From the NCBI RefSeq assembly GCF_009765755.1, contig NZ_LMUV01000002.1:331683-395682 (forward strand): 64,000 nucleotides of DNA. The letters are read 5' to 3'. The notes below the pieces were generated by a model. The model had not been told where the DNA came from, did no database searches, and worked only from the letters and a program-made list of their open reading frames with translations. The stretch comes from Rhodanobacter sp. L36. GTDB lineage: Bacteria; Pseudomonadota; Gammaproteobacteria; Xanthomonadales; Rhodanobacteraceae. Both the position numbers and the translations under genes were made by a program. Positions within the stretch are counted from its first letter, which is position 1. Each line of letters starts with the position of its first letter. This document shows, in pieces, positions 26,769 to 35,121 of the stretch.

Positions 26769-28379
26769 ATGTTACACAACGGTTTCAAGGGGCTCGACGC
26801 GGGACGTTTGACGGTGGACACGCTGCATCCGATCGCAACCGGAATACGACGTCGACGTGTTGGCTTGCGCACGATGCTGCTGTCGCTATGGCTCGTTTCC
26901 GCGCCGGTGTTCGCGACCGATTCAACGGCAGCTCCGCCCGCCATCGTTGCGCAGATCGATGCCGGTCAATTCAAGGCTGCCGATGCAGCCATCGACACGT
27001 CACTCCAGCGACCGAACCTTTCCGCCGAGCAGCGAAACGCCCTGTTGTTTCAGCGCGAACGGATGCGCCGCATCCTGATCGACTTCACCTTGAGCGCGGA
27101 CGACGTCAAGGGACGCGTGCGCAAGGACATTCCCGACCTTTCCGATGCCGAGTTCGCTCGCTGGGATGCGGCGGGGCTGTTCGAACACCAGGTCATTGAC
27201 GGTCGCACGCTGTATTTCAAGCGTTCGCCCAGCAATCTGTTCCGCATCAGCCCCGAAGCGCTGGCCCGTCGCGCGGTGCAGACGCCGATCACCGGCGGCC
27301 CGATGGAAACGCTGAACGACTATCAGCGCGCGATCCGCCGCACGTCTTTGTCGCAGCACCGAACCAGCGTGATGCCACGACGCATCCGCATGACCCAGAT
27401 TCTTTCGGTGAAAGCCGATGCCGTTCCGGACGGCCAAATGGTGCGCGCGTGGATTCCCTACCCGCGCGCGATCCCCGGCCAGCAGGAAAACATCGTCTAT
27501 GTCGCCAGCGATCCGACGCAACACGACATTGCTTCCGCATCGGCGATGCAGCGCACGGTGTATCTGGAAAAACCCGCGCAACACGGACGCGAAACAAGAT
27601 TTTCAGTCACCTACGAAGTCACCTTGTTGGCGCAGTACCACGATATCGACGCGAACAAGGTCACGGCAGAATCGATCAAGCCGCAACTTGCACCTTTCGT
27701 CGCCGAGCGTGCGCCGCACATCGTGTTCACCGATGCCGTGCGCGCGTTCTCGCACAAGATCGTGGGCGACGAGAAGAATCCGTATCGCATCGCGCAGAAA
27801 CTTTTCGCTGCGGTCGATCGCATCCCATGGGCCGGTGCGCGCGAATATTCCACCATCTCCGACATCAGCGATTACGCGCTGCACGCAGGCCATGCCGATT
27901 GCGGCCAGCAGACCTTGCTGTTGATGACCTTGTTGCGACTCAACGGCATCCCCACGCGCTGGCAGTCAGGCATGGTGTTCGCGGACGACGGCAAGTACAG
28001 CGACATCCACGACTGGGCGTATCTTTACTTTGCACCGTATGGCTGGGTGCCGATGGACGTGACCACCGGGCGACTTCAACCTGCTGCTGGCGACGACAAC
28101 TCGCTGGAATGGTTCTACCTCGGCGGACTCGATAACGACCGCATCGCCTTCAACGACGACTTCGGCCGCGACTTCGAACCATCGAAAACGTTCTTCCGCT
28201 CCGACGACGTGGACTCGCAGCGCGGCGAAGCGGAATGGCGCGGCGGAAATATCTACTTCGATCAGTTGAGCTACGACTTTGAATGGTCATTTCCAGACAG
28301 GGCGAACCACTCCGCGACGGCGCAACATGCTTCTGCCAGCCGACTGGATTCATCTAACCACGTATATCGGACGCCATGA
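26769..28379 (+). CDS. Exported transglutaminase-like superfamily protein
   Basis: The product is up to 536 residues long. A hydrophobic export segment (MLLSLWLVSAPVFA) starts at residue 36, so the true start may be a later codon; no start shows a clear Shine-Dalgarno. The C-terminal half holds the papain-like transglutaminase core: cysteine in YALHAGHADCGQQTLLLMTLLR, histidine in YSDIHDWAYLYFAPYGW and aspartate in PMDVTTG. In bacteria such domains usually act as peptidases or amidases. As the first gene of the plus arm it may process murein peptides in the periplasm. It overlaps lysA by 4 bases (ATGA). Confidence 0.78.
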   Translation: MLHNGFKGLDAGRLTVDTLHPIATGIRRRRVGLRTMLLSLWLVSAPVFATDSTAAPPAIVAQIDAGQFKAADAAIDTSLQRPNLSAEQRNALLFQRERMRRILIDFTLSADDVKGRVRKDIPDLSDAEFARWDAAGLFEHQVIDGRTLYFKRSPSNLFRISPEALARRAVQTPITGGPMETLNDYQRAIRRTSLSQHRTSVMPRRIRMTQILSVKADAVPDGQMVRAWIPYPRAIPGQQENIVYVASDPTQHDIASASAMQRTVYLEKPAQHGRETRFSVTYEVTLLAQYHDIDANKVTAESIKPQLAPFVAERAPHIVFTDAVRAFSHKIVGDEKNPYRIAQKLFAAVDRIPWAGAREYSTISDISDYALHAGHADCGQQTLLLMTLLRLNGIPTRWQSGMVFADDGKYSDIHDWAYLYFAPYGWVPMDVTTGRLQPAAGDDNSLEWFYLGGLDNDRIAFNDDFGRDFEPSKTFFRSDDVDSQRGEAEWRGGNIYFDQLSYDFEWSFPDRANHSATAQHASASRLDSSNHVYRTP

Positions 28380-29662
28380 TCTCGACGGTCGCATCCACTC
28401 GCCACGCATCGTTACCCGGCACCAGCATCGATGGCGTCGATCTCGTGGCACTCGCCGAAAAACTCGGCACACCGCTTCACGCCTATTCCGCCAGCGCGAT
28501 CCGTTCACGCATCGATGAATTGCAGACTGCGCTGAGCGGCCTCGACGCGACCATCTGCTACGCGGCCAAGGCCAATTCCAACATTGCGATCCTGCAGTTG
28601 ATGGCGAGTGCGGGCGTAGGCGCGGATATCGTCTCCGCCGGTGAGCTGCATCGATGCCTGCACGCGGGCATACCTTCGAAGCGGATCATTTTTTCGGGTG
28701 TCGGCAAAAGCGAAGACGAAATGGCTGGTGCGCTCGACGTCGGCATACGGCGCTTCAACGTGGAATCGCACGACGAACTGCTCACGCTGCAACGCGTGGC
28801 CAAGGCGAAGCAGTTGATCGCGCGCGTGGCCGTGCGCATCAACCCCGATGTCGATGCGCAAACGCACGCAAAAATCTCCACCGGGAAATCGGAGAACAAG
28901 TTCGGCGTGAGCATCGCCGAGGCGCGTCGCTGGTTCGCCGATCGCGCGCAGCTTTCGCATGTGCAGCTGGATGGATTGCACGTGCATATCGGCTCGCAGA
29001 TTCTCTCGCTGCAACCGTACCGGCTCGCGCTGGCGCGCGTCGCCGACTTCTGGCGCGAACTGGAAGCGAACGGGCATCCGATCAACAGCATCGACGTCGG
29101 CGGTGGTCTGGGCGTGCGCTATCGCGCCGAGGACGATCCGCCGATCGCCGCCGCCGATTACGTGGCTGCCATCCGCGTCGCACTCAACGGATATCGCGGC
29201 AGCTTGCTGCTGGAACCGGGTCGCTACCTGGTCGCCGAAGCCGGCGTGTTGCTGACGCGGGCGCTGCGCATCAAGCAGGGAGATGAGCGACAGTTTCTCG
29301 TGCTCGATTCGGCGATGAACGACCTGCAGCGGCCGAGTCTCTACGATGCGTGGCACGACATCGTGCCGGTGGTGGACGATCCCTCGCGCCGCATGACGCG
29401 TTACGACATCGTCGGGCCGGTCTGCGAAACCGGCGATACTTTTGCCCGCTCGCGCGAGATGCGCGAATGCGTGGCCCGTGACTTGCTGATGATCAAGACC
29501 ACCGGTGCGTACGGCGCATCCATGGCATCCACATACAACTCGCGCCCGCTGGCAGCCGAAGTCATGCTGGACAAGGGACGCTATGCGGTGATCCGTCGCC
29601 GTCAGAACATCGAGGAAATGATGGCCGGCGAACAACCCGCGCGACACTGGCAAACGACATGA
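28376..29662 (+). CDS. lysA: Diaminopimelate decarboxylase-type enzyme
   Basis: This is a PLP enzyme of fold type III with 428 residues, converting meso-diaminopimelate to lysine. Motifs in order are the Schiff-base lysine in CYAAKANSN, GADIVSAGEL, INPDVDAQTHAKISTGKSENKFG, GLHVHIGSQ, IDVGGGLGVRY, LEPGRYLVAEAG, the active-site cysteine of VGPVCETGDTF, and YGASMASTYNSRP. No signal peptide is seen, so it acts in the cytosol. In this position it is likely a salvage copy for diaminopimelate released from peptidoglycan. Whether it is the only lysA in the genome cannot be told from the window. Confidence 0.9.
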   Translation: MISTVASTRHASLPGTSIDGVDLVALAEKLGTPLHAYSASAIRSRIDELQTALSGLDATICYAAKANSNIAILQLMASAGVGADIVSAGELHRCLHAGIPSKRIIFSGVGKSEDEMAGALDVGIRRFNVESHDELLTLQRVAKAKQLIARVAVRINPDVDAQTHAKISTGKSENKFGVSIAEARRWFADRAQLSHVQLDGLHVHIGSQILSLQPYRLALARVADFWRELEANGHPINSIDVGGGLGVRYRAEDDPPIAAADYVAAIRVALNGYRGSLLLEPGRYLVAEAGVLLTRALRIKQGDERQFLVLDSAMNDLQRPSLYDAWHDIVPVVDDPSRRMTRYDIVGPVCETGDTFARSREMRECVARDLLMIKTTGAYGASMASTYNSRPLAAEVMLDKGRYAVIRRRQNIEEMMAGEQPARHWQTT

Positions 29663-29675
29663 CCCGGGAAACTCC

Positions 29676-30884
29676 ATGACACCGATCGCACGTATCGCCG
29701 CACTCGCCACGCTCTCCTTCGTCGGTACGCTGCCTGCCTACGCGCAGGATCCGCCGGTCACCATCGATACCCATGTCGATATCCCTTTCGCGTACATGCG
29801 CGAAGCACGTTTCGATGCCGGCAAGCCCACGCGGTTGCTGGTCGATCTGGGCAAGATGGAACACGGCGGATTGAACGCTGCGTTCTTCGTGGTGTGGGTG
29901 CCGCAGCACAAGCTCGACGCGGCCGGCTATGCGAAAGCGGTGGACCAGGCCGAAGAGAAATACGAAGCGATCGGCCATCTGTTGATGCAGTATCCCGATC
30001 GCATTCGCCTGGCCACCACGCCGGATCAATTGCTGGCCAATCACAAGGCTGGTTTGTTGTCTGCCACGATCGAGATCGAGAACGGTTACTCGCTTGGTCA
30101 CGACATCCATCGCCTCGACGCCGCGTACGATCGCGGCGCGCGCTCGGTCGGCCTTGCGCACGTCGGCAACAACGACCTGTGCACCAGCTCGCTGCCCGAT
30201 ACCGAACACGGCGAGCCGGCGATGAACAGCAAGGGCGACACCGGCATGAGCGACTTCGGCCGCGCGGTGGTCAAGCGCGCAAACCAGCTCGGCATGCTTG
30301 TCGATGTCTCGCATTCGTCCGACGCGTGCGTGCGCGAAGCGCTCGGGCTTTCCACCGCACCCGTTTATGCCACGCACTCCGGCGCGCGCGCCGTGCTCGA
30401 TCATCCACGCAACCTGCCCGACGACCTGCTGCGCGCGATCGCCGATAAAGGCGGCGTGGTCGATGCCGTGGCGTACAAGGAATTCCTGAAGAACGATCCC
30501 GCGCGCGCGAAGGTCGAGAAGACCTTGCAGAACGCCATCGCGAAACAATCCGGCTACAAGGAATACGACAGCGATCGCGACGATTACACGCCAGCGATGG
30601 ACGCCGGCATGGCGGAGATTCAGAAAAAATATCCGCTGGCCACGCTCGACGATTACATGAACCAGATTCAGCACATGGTGAAGGTCGCCGGCATCGATCA
30701 CGTCGGTATCGCATCCGACTTCGACGGCGGTGGTGGCATCACCGGCTGGGCCAACGCCAGCGAAACCCGCAACGTCACGACCGCTTTGCGCAAGCGCGGT
30801 TTCAGCGATACCGACATCGCCAAGCTGTGGGGCGGCAATCTGCTGCGCGTGTGGCGCGAGGTGGAGCGCGATGCGCAGCACTGA
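29676..30884 (+). CDS. Exported M19-family membrane dipeptidase
   Basis: This is a zinc-dependent dipeptidase (renal dipeptidase family) of 402 residues with a signal peptide (IAALATLSFVGTLPAYAQ). Metal ligands are visible in the amidohydrolase-like barrel: TIDTHVDIPF, ATIEIENGYSLG, LVDVSHSSDACV, VYATHSGARAV and DHVGIASDFDGGGG. M19 enzymes split dipeptides and tolerate a D-residue at the C-terminal side, which suits L-Ala-D-Glu or L-X-D-Ala fragments. It is 13 bases downstream of lysA, in the same operon. Confidence 0.9.
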   Translation: MTPIARIAALATLSFVGTLPAYAQDPPVTIDTHVDIPFAYMREARFDAGKPTRLLVDLGKMEHGGLNAAFFVVWVPQHKLDAAGYAKAVDQAEEKYEAIGHLLMQYPDRIRLATTPDQLLANHKAGLLSATIEIENGYSLGHDIHRLDAAYDRGARSVGLAHVGNNDLCTSSLPDTEHGEPAMNSKGDTGMSDFGRAVVKRANQLGMLVDVSHSSDACVREALGLSTAPVYATHSGARAVLDHPRNLPDDLLRAIADKGGVVDAVAYKEFLKNDPARAKVEKTLQNAIAKQSGYKEYDSDRDDYTPAMDAGMAEIQKKYPLATLDDYMNQIQHMVKVAGIDHVGIASDFDGGGGITGWANASETRNVTTALRKRGFSDTDIAKLWGGNLLRVWREVERDAQH

Positions 30885-30930
30885 GCTTTTGCCGCCACCC
30901 TTGCAAGGCAGGGAAAGGAGACGATCGCGC

Positions 30931-32493
30931 GTGACCGTCACTGGCGTCATGACGCTGCTGTTTGCAATCACGCTCCTCGGCAGCGCGCACTCTGCCAACA
31001 AACCACGAAACGACTACGACCGCATCGTCGACGCCGTCGTCGCGCGTTACCACCTGCCCGGCATTGCCGTCGGCGTGATCGAGAACGGCAACGTGGTTTA
31101 CGTCGGCACGCGGGGTGAAACCATCACGGGTTCGGGACAGAAGATCACCGCGCAGACGCTGTTCAAGATCGCCTCCAACAGCAAGGCGATGACGACCGCG
31201 TTGCTCGGGCGGCTGGTTGATCAGCGCAAGCTGCGCTGGGACGATCCGGTAACGAAGTATCTGCCGCAGTTCCGCATGCACGATCCATGGGTGACGCAGC
31301 AAATGCGCGTAGCGGATCTGCTCACGCATTCCAGCGGCTTGCCCGAAGGCGGCGGCGATTTGATGCTGTGGCCGGAACCGAACACGTTCACGCGCGCGGA
31401 CATCATCCACGGCCTTGCGTACATCAGGCCCGGCTACAGTTTTCGATCGCAGTATCAGTACGACAACCTGCTTTACGTGGTGGCCGGCGAAGTGGCTGCT
31501 GCGGCCGGTGGCGCGCCCTACGAAACGCTGATGCATCGCGAAGTATTCGAGCCACTCAAGCTTTCGCGTTGCCAGGTGGGCGAATGGAACCGCGATGCCG
31601 TGGGCAACGTTGCGCAACCGCATCGACAGGAGAACGATCGCAATATCGCGATACGCGAAGACGGCGCCGTCGTGCCGGCGATCACGTCCGATGCGGCCGG
31701 CGGCATTCGTTGCGATCTCGACGATATGCTGGTGTGGGCGCGCAACTGGCTCGATCCCACGCTTCCACAACAGGCGTGGCTGTCGTCGACGCAACGCGAA
31801 ATATTGCAGTCGCCGCACATGCTGATACCGGTTTCCGCGCAGCGCCGCGCGTGGGACAGAACGCACGTCTACGCCTACGGTTATGGCTGGCGTCTGGCGG
31901 ATGTCGATGGCGAGTGGACGGTGTCGCACACCGGCACGCTCAGCGGCATGTATTCCGCTTTGACGCTGTTGCCGGATCGCAAATCGGGTTTCGTGTTCAT
32001 GATCAACGGCGAGGCGGAGGACGCACGCACCGTGCTGATCGAAATGCTGACCAAGCACTTCACCGCGCCAGACGAACATCGCAATGTGAACTGGTATGCG
32101 AACGCGCTGGAACAGGCCGCCGGTAAAAGCTCGGGCAAATCCTCAGCGCCGGATATGTCAGCGCAACGCCCGGCGACCATCGCGCGGATGAAAGCGTGGA
32201 CAGGCACATATCGCGACCCGTGGTTCGGTGACGTGACCGTGTGCGAACGCGACGGCGCCGTGCATTTCACCGCAGCGAAGTCGCCGCAGCTTGCCGGCGC
32301 CGTCATGCAGCTGGGCTCGCGCTACCTGGTGCACTGGGATAACCGCAGCGTTGCGCCGGACGCGTGGCTGAATTTTCATCCTGTGCAAGGCGCGGCGGCG
32401 ATCACGCTGGACATGGCGAAGGTCGATGCGCAGGGCGATTTCAGTTCCGACTACGAAGACCTGCACTTCAGCCGCGTACGAGGATGCCACTGA
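30931..32493 (+). CDS. Exported serine hydrolase, class C beta-lactamase fold, with C-terminal DUF3471-like domain
   Basis: The product has 520 residues. A signal segment (GVMTLLFAITLLGSAHS) is followed by a penicillin-binding-protein-like domain: SxxK in FKIASNSKAMTT, YxN in SQYQYDNLLYVVAG and HTG in WTVSHTGTLSGM. The last 110 residues (ARMKAWTGTYRDPWFGDVTVCE) form a lipocalin-like DUF3471-type extension. Family members include D-aminopeptidases, D-Ala carboxypeptidases and esterases, so D-residue peptide cleavage is likely but not proven. The GTG at 30931 follows AAGGAG. Confidence 0.85.
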   Translation: MTVTGVMTLLFAITLLGSAHSANKPRNDYDRIVDAVVARYHLPGIAVGVIENGNVVYVGTRGETITGSGQKITAQTLFKIASNSKAMTTALLGRLVDQRKLRWDDPVTKYLPQFRMHDPWVTQQMRVADLLTHSSGLPEGGGDLMLWPEPNTFTRADIIHGLAYIRPGYSFRSQYQYDNLLYVVAGEVAAAAGGAPYETLMHREVFEPLKLSRCQVGEWNRDAVGNVAQPHRQENDRNIAIREDGAVVPAITSDAAGGIRCDLDDMLVWARNWLDPTLPQQAWLSSTQREILQSPHMLIPVSAQRRAWDRTHVYAYGYGWRLADVDGEWTVSHTGTLSGMYSALTLLPDRKSGFVFMINGEAEDARTVLIEMLTKHFTAPDEHRNVNWYANALEQAAGKSSGKSSAPDMSAQRPATIARMKAWTGTYRDPWFGDVTVCERDGAVHFTAAKSPQLAGAVMQLGSRYLVHWDNRSVAPDAWLNFHPVQGAAAITLDMAKVDAQGDFSSDYEDLHFSRVRGCH

Positions 32494-32496
32494 ACC

Positions 32497-33213
32497 ATGC
32501 GAAGCCTTGCCATCACGCTGCTGCTTTTTTTCGTTGCGATGCCGTTTGTGGCAAGCGCAGATCAGGCACCGCAACTATCGACCGCGCGCACCATGAAAGC
32601 CGCGGGGTTGGTCGATATCCGCACGCTGGTGCCGCACATTGCCGAAGACATTCACTACGCGGGCAACGACAATTTCGTCGGTCGACCGGTCGATGGTTAC
32701 CGCGTGGCGAAATGTTTTCTGCAGCGTCCAGCGGCCGAAGCGCTGGCGCGTGTCGAACGTGAAATGCACAAACAGAATCTTCGCCTGATGATCTGGGACT
32801 GCTATCGCCCGGCACGCGCGGTGGCGGATTTCGTGCACTGGGCGCACGACCTCACCGATATACGCACCAAGGCGCAGCACTATCCGCGGCTCGACAAAAG
32901 CGTATTGCTCGGCGATTACATCGCGCCAATTTCCGGCCACAGCCGCGGCGGAACCGTCGACCTCACATTGGAACGATGCGATGCGAATGGCCGCCACTGC
33001 GCAGCACTCGACATGGCGACCGATTTCGATTTCTTCGACGTGCGCGCACACACCGACGCGCCGGACATCTCGCCTGCGCAACGGGCGAATCGCGACCTTC
33101 TGCTGAAGGCGATGGCACGCGGCGGCTTTCACAATTACCCGATGGAATGGTGGCACTACACGCTGGAACCGGAACCGACACCGCACACCATCTACGACGT
33201 CATCGTGCAATGA
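32497..33213 (+). CDS. M15-family D-alanyl-D-alanine dipeptidase (VanX/DdpX type)
   Basis: This is an exported zinc dipeptidase of 238 residues with signal MRSLAITLLLFFVAMPFVASA. The metal and catalytic motifs are SGHSRGGTVDLTL (His and Asp ligands), the essential arginine region WDCYRPARAV, and EWWHY near the C-terminus with the catalytic Glu and the third ligand. It should hydrolyse D-Ala-D-Ala or related dipeptides. No van regulatory genes are near. In E. coli the related ddpX works in starvation-time D-Ala-D-Ala catabolism, which fits the salvage context. It starts 3 bases after the previous gene. Confidence 0.9.
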   Translation: MRSLAITLLLFFVAMPFVASADQAPQLSTARTMKAAGLVDIRTLVPHIAEDIHYAGNDNFVGRPVDGYRVAKCFLQRPAAEALARVEREMHKQNLRLMIWDCYRPARAVADFVHWAHDLTDIRTKAQHYPRLDKSVLLGDYIAPISGHSRGGTVDLTLERCDANGRHCAALDMATDFDFFDVRAHTDAPDISPAQRANRDLLLKAMARGGFHNYPMEWWHYTLEPEPTPHTIYDVIVQ

Positions 33214-33239
33214 ACGCACATCATTCCTGAGGTTGTCCC

Positions 33240-34298
33240 ATGTTCCCATCCGTGTTCGCACTGACCGCGATGTTGATGCTTTCCGCGCACACGTCAGCAC
33301 CGCCGAAGTCTGTCGCGCCGAGTGCCGATGCACTGATGCGGAAGTACGACGGCGATGTGCCTGGCGCGTCGTTGCTGGTGATCAAGGATGGCAAGCCACT
33401 GATTCGTCGCGGCTACGGCATGGCCGATCTCGAGCAGCACATCGCCGCCACGCCCGCGACGGATTACCGGCTCGCCTCGGTGAGCAAGCAGTTCACCGCC
33501 GCATCGATCCTGCTGCTGTCGGAAGACGGCAAGCTGACGCTGGACGATTCGATCCGCCACTGGCTGCCGTCGTTGCCCGCCAGTACCGACAAGGTGACTC
33601 TGCGCGAATTGCTGAGCCACACCGGCGGCCTGATCGACTACGAAGACCTGATGCCGCCGACCACCACCGAGCAGCTCAACGACCAGGATGTGCTGCACAT
33701 GCTGTCGGCCACATCAAAAAATTATTTCCCGCCAGGCAGCGCGTATCGCTACAGCAACTCTGGTTACGTATTGCTCGGGCTTGTGGTGGAAAAGGCGTCG
33801 GGCGAAAGCCTGCCCGCCTTCATGCGGCAGCGCATCTTCAAACCGCTGCACATGGATCACACGCTGATGTATGTGCGTGGCGGACCGGAGATCAGCCATC
33901 GCGCCTACGGCTACAGCGAGGAGCATGGAACCTGGAAGCGAACCGACCAGGATCTCACCAGCGCGACGCGTGGCGATGGCGGCATCTATTCGTCGGTCGA
34001 CGACCTCGCGAAATGGGATGCCGCGTCCTACGACCACCGCCTGCTCAGCGACGCCTCACGCAAGCTCGCCTACAGTGCGCACGCGAAAGTCGTCGGCGAG
34101 CCTTACGAGGCGAATTACGGTTTCGGCTGGCGCATCACCGGCGACACGGTGTGGCATTCGGGCGAGAGCATCGGTTTCCGCAACGTCATCGTGCGCTGGC
34201 CGAAACAGCACTTCACGATCATCCTGCTCAGCAACCGCAACGCGCCGGAACCGTATCGCACGGTGCTGGCGATTGCCGAATCATTCCTTGCGCCGTGA
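33240..34298 (+). CDS. Exported serine hydrolase, class C beta-lactamase fold (second copy)
   Basis: The product has 352 residues with a short signal peptide (MFPSVFALTAMLMLSAHTSA). Active-site motifs are SxxK in YRLASVSKQFTAASIL, YxN in AYRYSNSGYVLLGLVVE and HSG in TVWHSGESIGFRN. It is shorter than its neighbour at 30931 and lacks the C-terminal extension, so the two are distant paralogues rather than a recent duplication. D-amino acid peptidase or esterase activity is possible. Confidence 0.87.
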   Translation: MFPSVFALTAMLMLSAHTSAPPKSVAPSADALMRKYDGDVPGASLLVIKDGKPLIRRGYGMADLEQHIAATPATDYRLASVSKQFTAASILLLSEDGKLTLDDSIRHWLPSLPASTDKVTLRELLSHTGGLIDYEDLMPPTTTEQLNDQDVLHMLSATSKNYFPPGSAYRYSNSGYVLLGLVVEKASGESLPAFMRQRIFKPLHMDHTLMYVRGGPEISHRAYGYSEEHGTWKRTDQDLTSATRGDGGIYSSVDDLAKWDAASYDHRLLSDASRKLAYSAHAKVVGEPYEANYGFGWRITGDTVWHSGESIGFRNVIVRWPKQHFTIILLSNRNAPEPYRTVLAIAESFLAP

Positions 34299-34329
34299 TC
34301 CGCGCGGCCGATCCAAGCAAGAGACATCC

Positions 34330-35109
34330 ATGATGGTTCGCTCCCTCTCGAAAATTCCCGTGTCGACGGTTCGCATCGCGCTGATGACATGCGTGTTGAT
34401 GCTCGCCGCGTGCGCGCACATGCCGCCGCACAACCCCATGGCGACGTGGATGCGTTCGCCGAACCAGGACATGCGTCGTCCCGTGCTGATCGTGGTGCAT
34501 TTCACTGAACAGCACTCCGCGCAGGAGAGTCTGGAAACGTTGCGCACCAGAAACAGTGGTGGCCCGGTGAGCGCCACGTACCTGATCGGCAGCGATGGCC
34601 ACATTTATCAACTCGTGTCCGACGAGCGCCGCGCATGGCATGCAGGCTCCGGCCACTGGGGCACCATCACCGATGTCAACTCCGCATCGATCGGCATCGA
34701 GCTGGACAACGACGGACAGTCGCCGTTCGCGTCAGCGCAGATCACGAGCCTGCTGCAACTGCTCGGCGACCTCACCACGCGCCTGCGCATTCCGCACGCG
34801 CAGATCATCGGTCATCAGGATCTCGCGCCTTCGCGCAAGCCCGATCCCGGCAAACTGTTTCCGTGGAAGCAGCTCGCCGATGCCGGCTTCGGACTATGGC
34901 CGCGAGGCGAGCTTGCCGATCCGCCAACCGGCTTCGATCCATGGATGGCGATGGCCATGATCGGCTACCCGCTGGAGGATCGCCCCGCCGCGGTGAAGGC
35001 GTTCCACAATCACTTTCGCGGTATCGACGGCGACACATTCGATGCGCAGGATCTGCGGATTCTCTACAACCTGTCACAGATCATCGAGAGCGGCGACAAC
35101 ACGCGTTGA
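34330..35109 (+). CDS. N-acetylmuramoyl-L-alanine amidase lipoprotein (AmiD-like)
   Basis: The product is an amidase_2 (T7-lysozyme/AmpD fold) protein of 259 residues. The N-terminus has a lipobox, VLMLAACAH, so it is probably anchored to the outer membrane like E. coli AmiD. Zinc-binding residues lie in LIVVHFTEQHS, in IIGHQDLAPSRKPDPG and in the KPDPGKLFPW stretch. The C-terminal part (GFDPWMAMAMIGYPLED) resembles a peptidoglycan-binding helical bundle. It cleaves the bond between MurNAc and L-Ala, the step that frees the stem peptides used by the rest of the locus. It is the last gene of the plus arm. Confidence 0.9.
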   Translation: MMVRSLSKIPVSTVRIALMTCVLMLAACAHMPPHNPMATWMRSPNQDMRRPVLIVVHFTEQHSAQESLETLRTRNSGGPVSATYLIGSDGHIYQLVSDERRAWHAGSGHWGTITDVNSASIGIELDNDGQSPFASAQITSLLQLLGDLTTRLRIPHAQIIGHQDLAPSRKPDPGKLFPWKQLADAGFGLWPRGELADPPTGFDPWMAMAMIGYPLEDRPAAVKAFHNHFRGIDGDTFDAQDLRILYNLSQIIESGDNTR

Positions 35110-35121
35110 TCGGTGAGCAAT

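Noticed and set aside
30931..34298. The two serine hydrolases as a recent tandem duplication
   Set aside because: They differ in length, active-site surroundings and C-terminal domains, and are separated by an M15 gene. They are distant paralogues.
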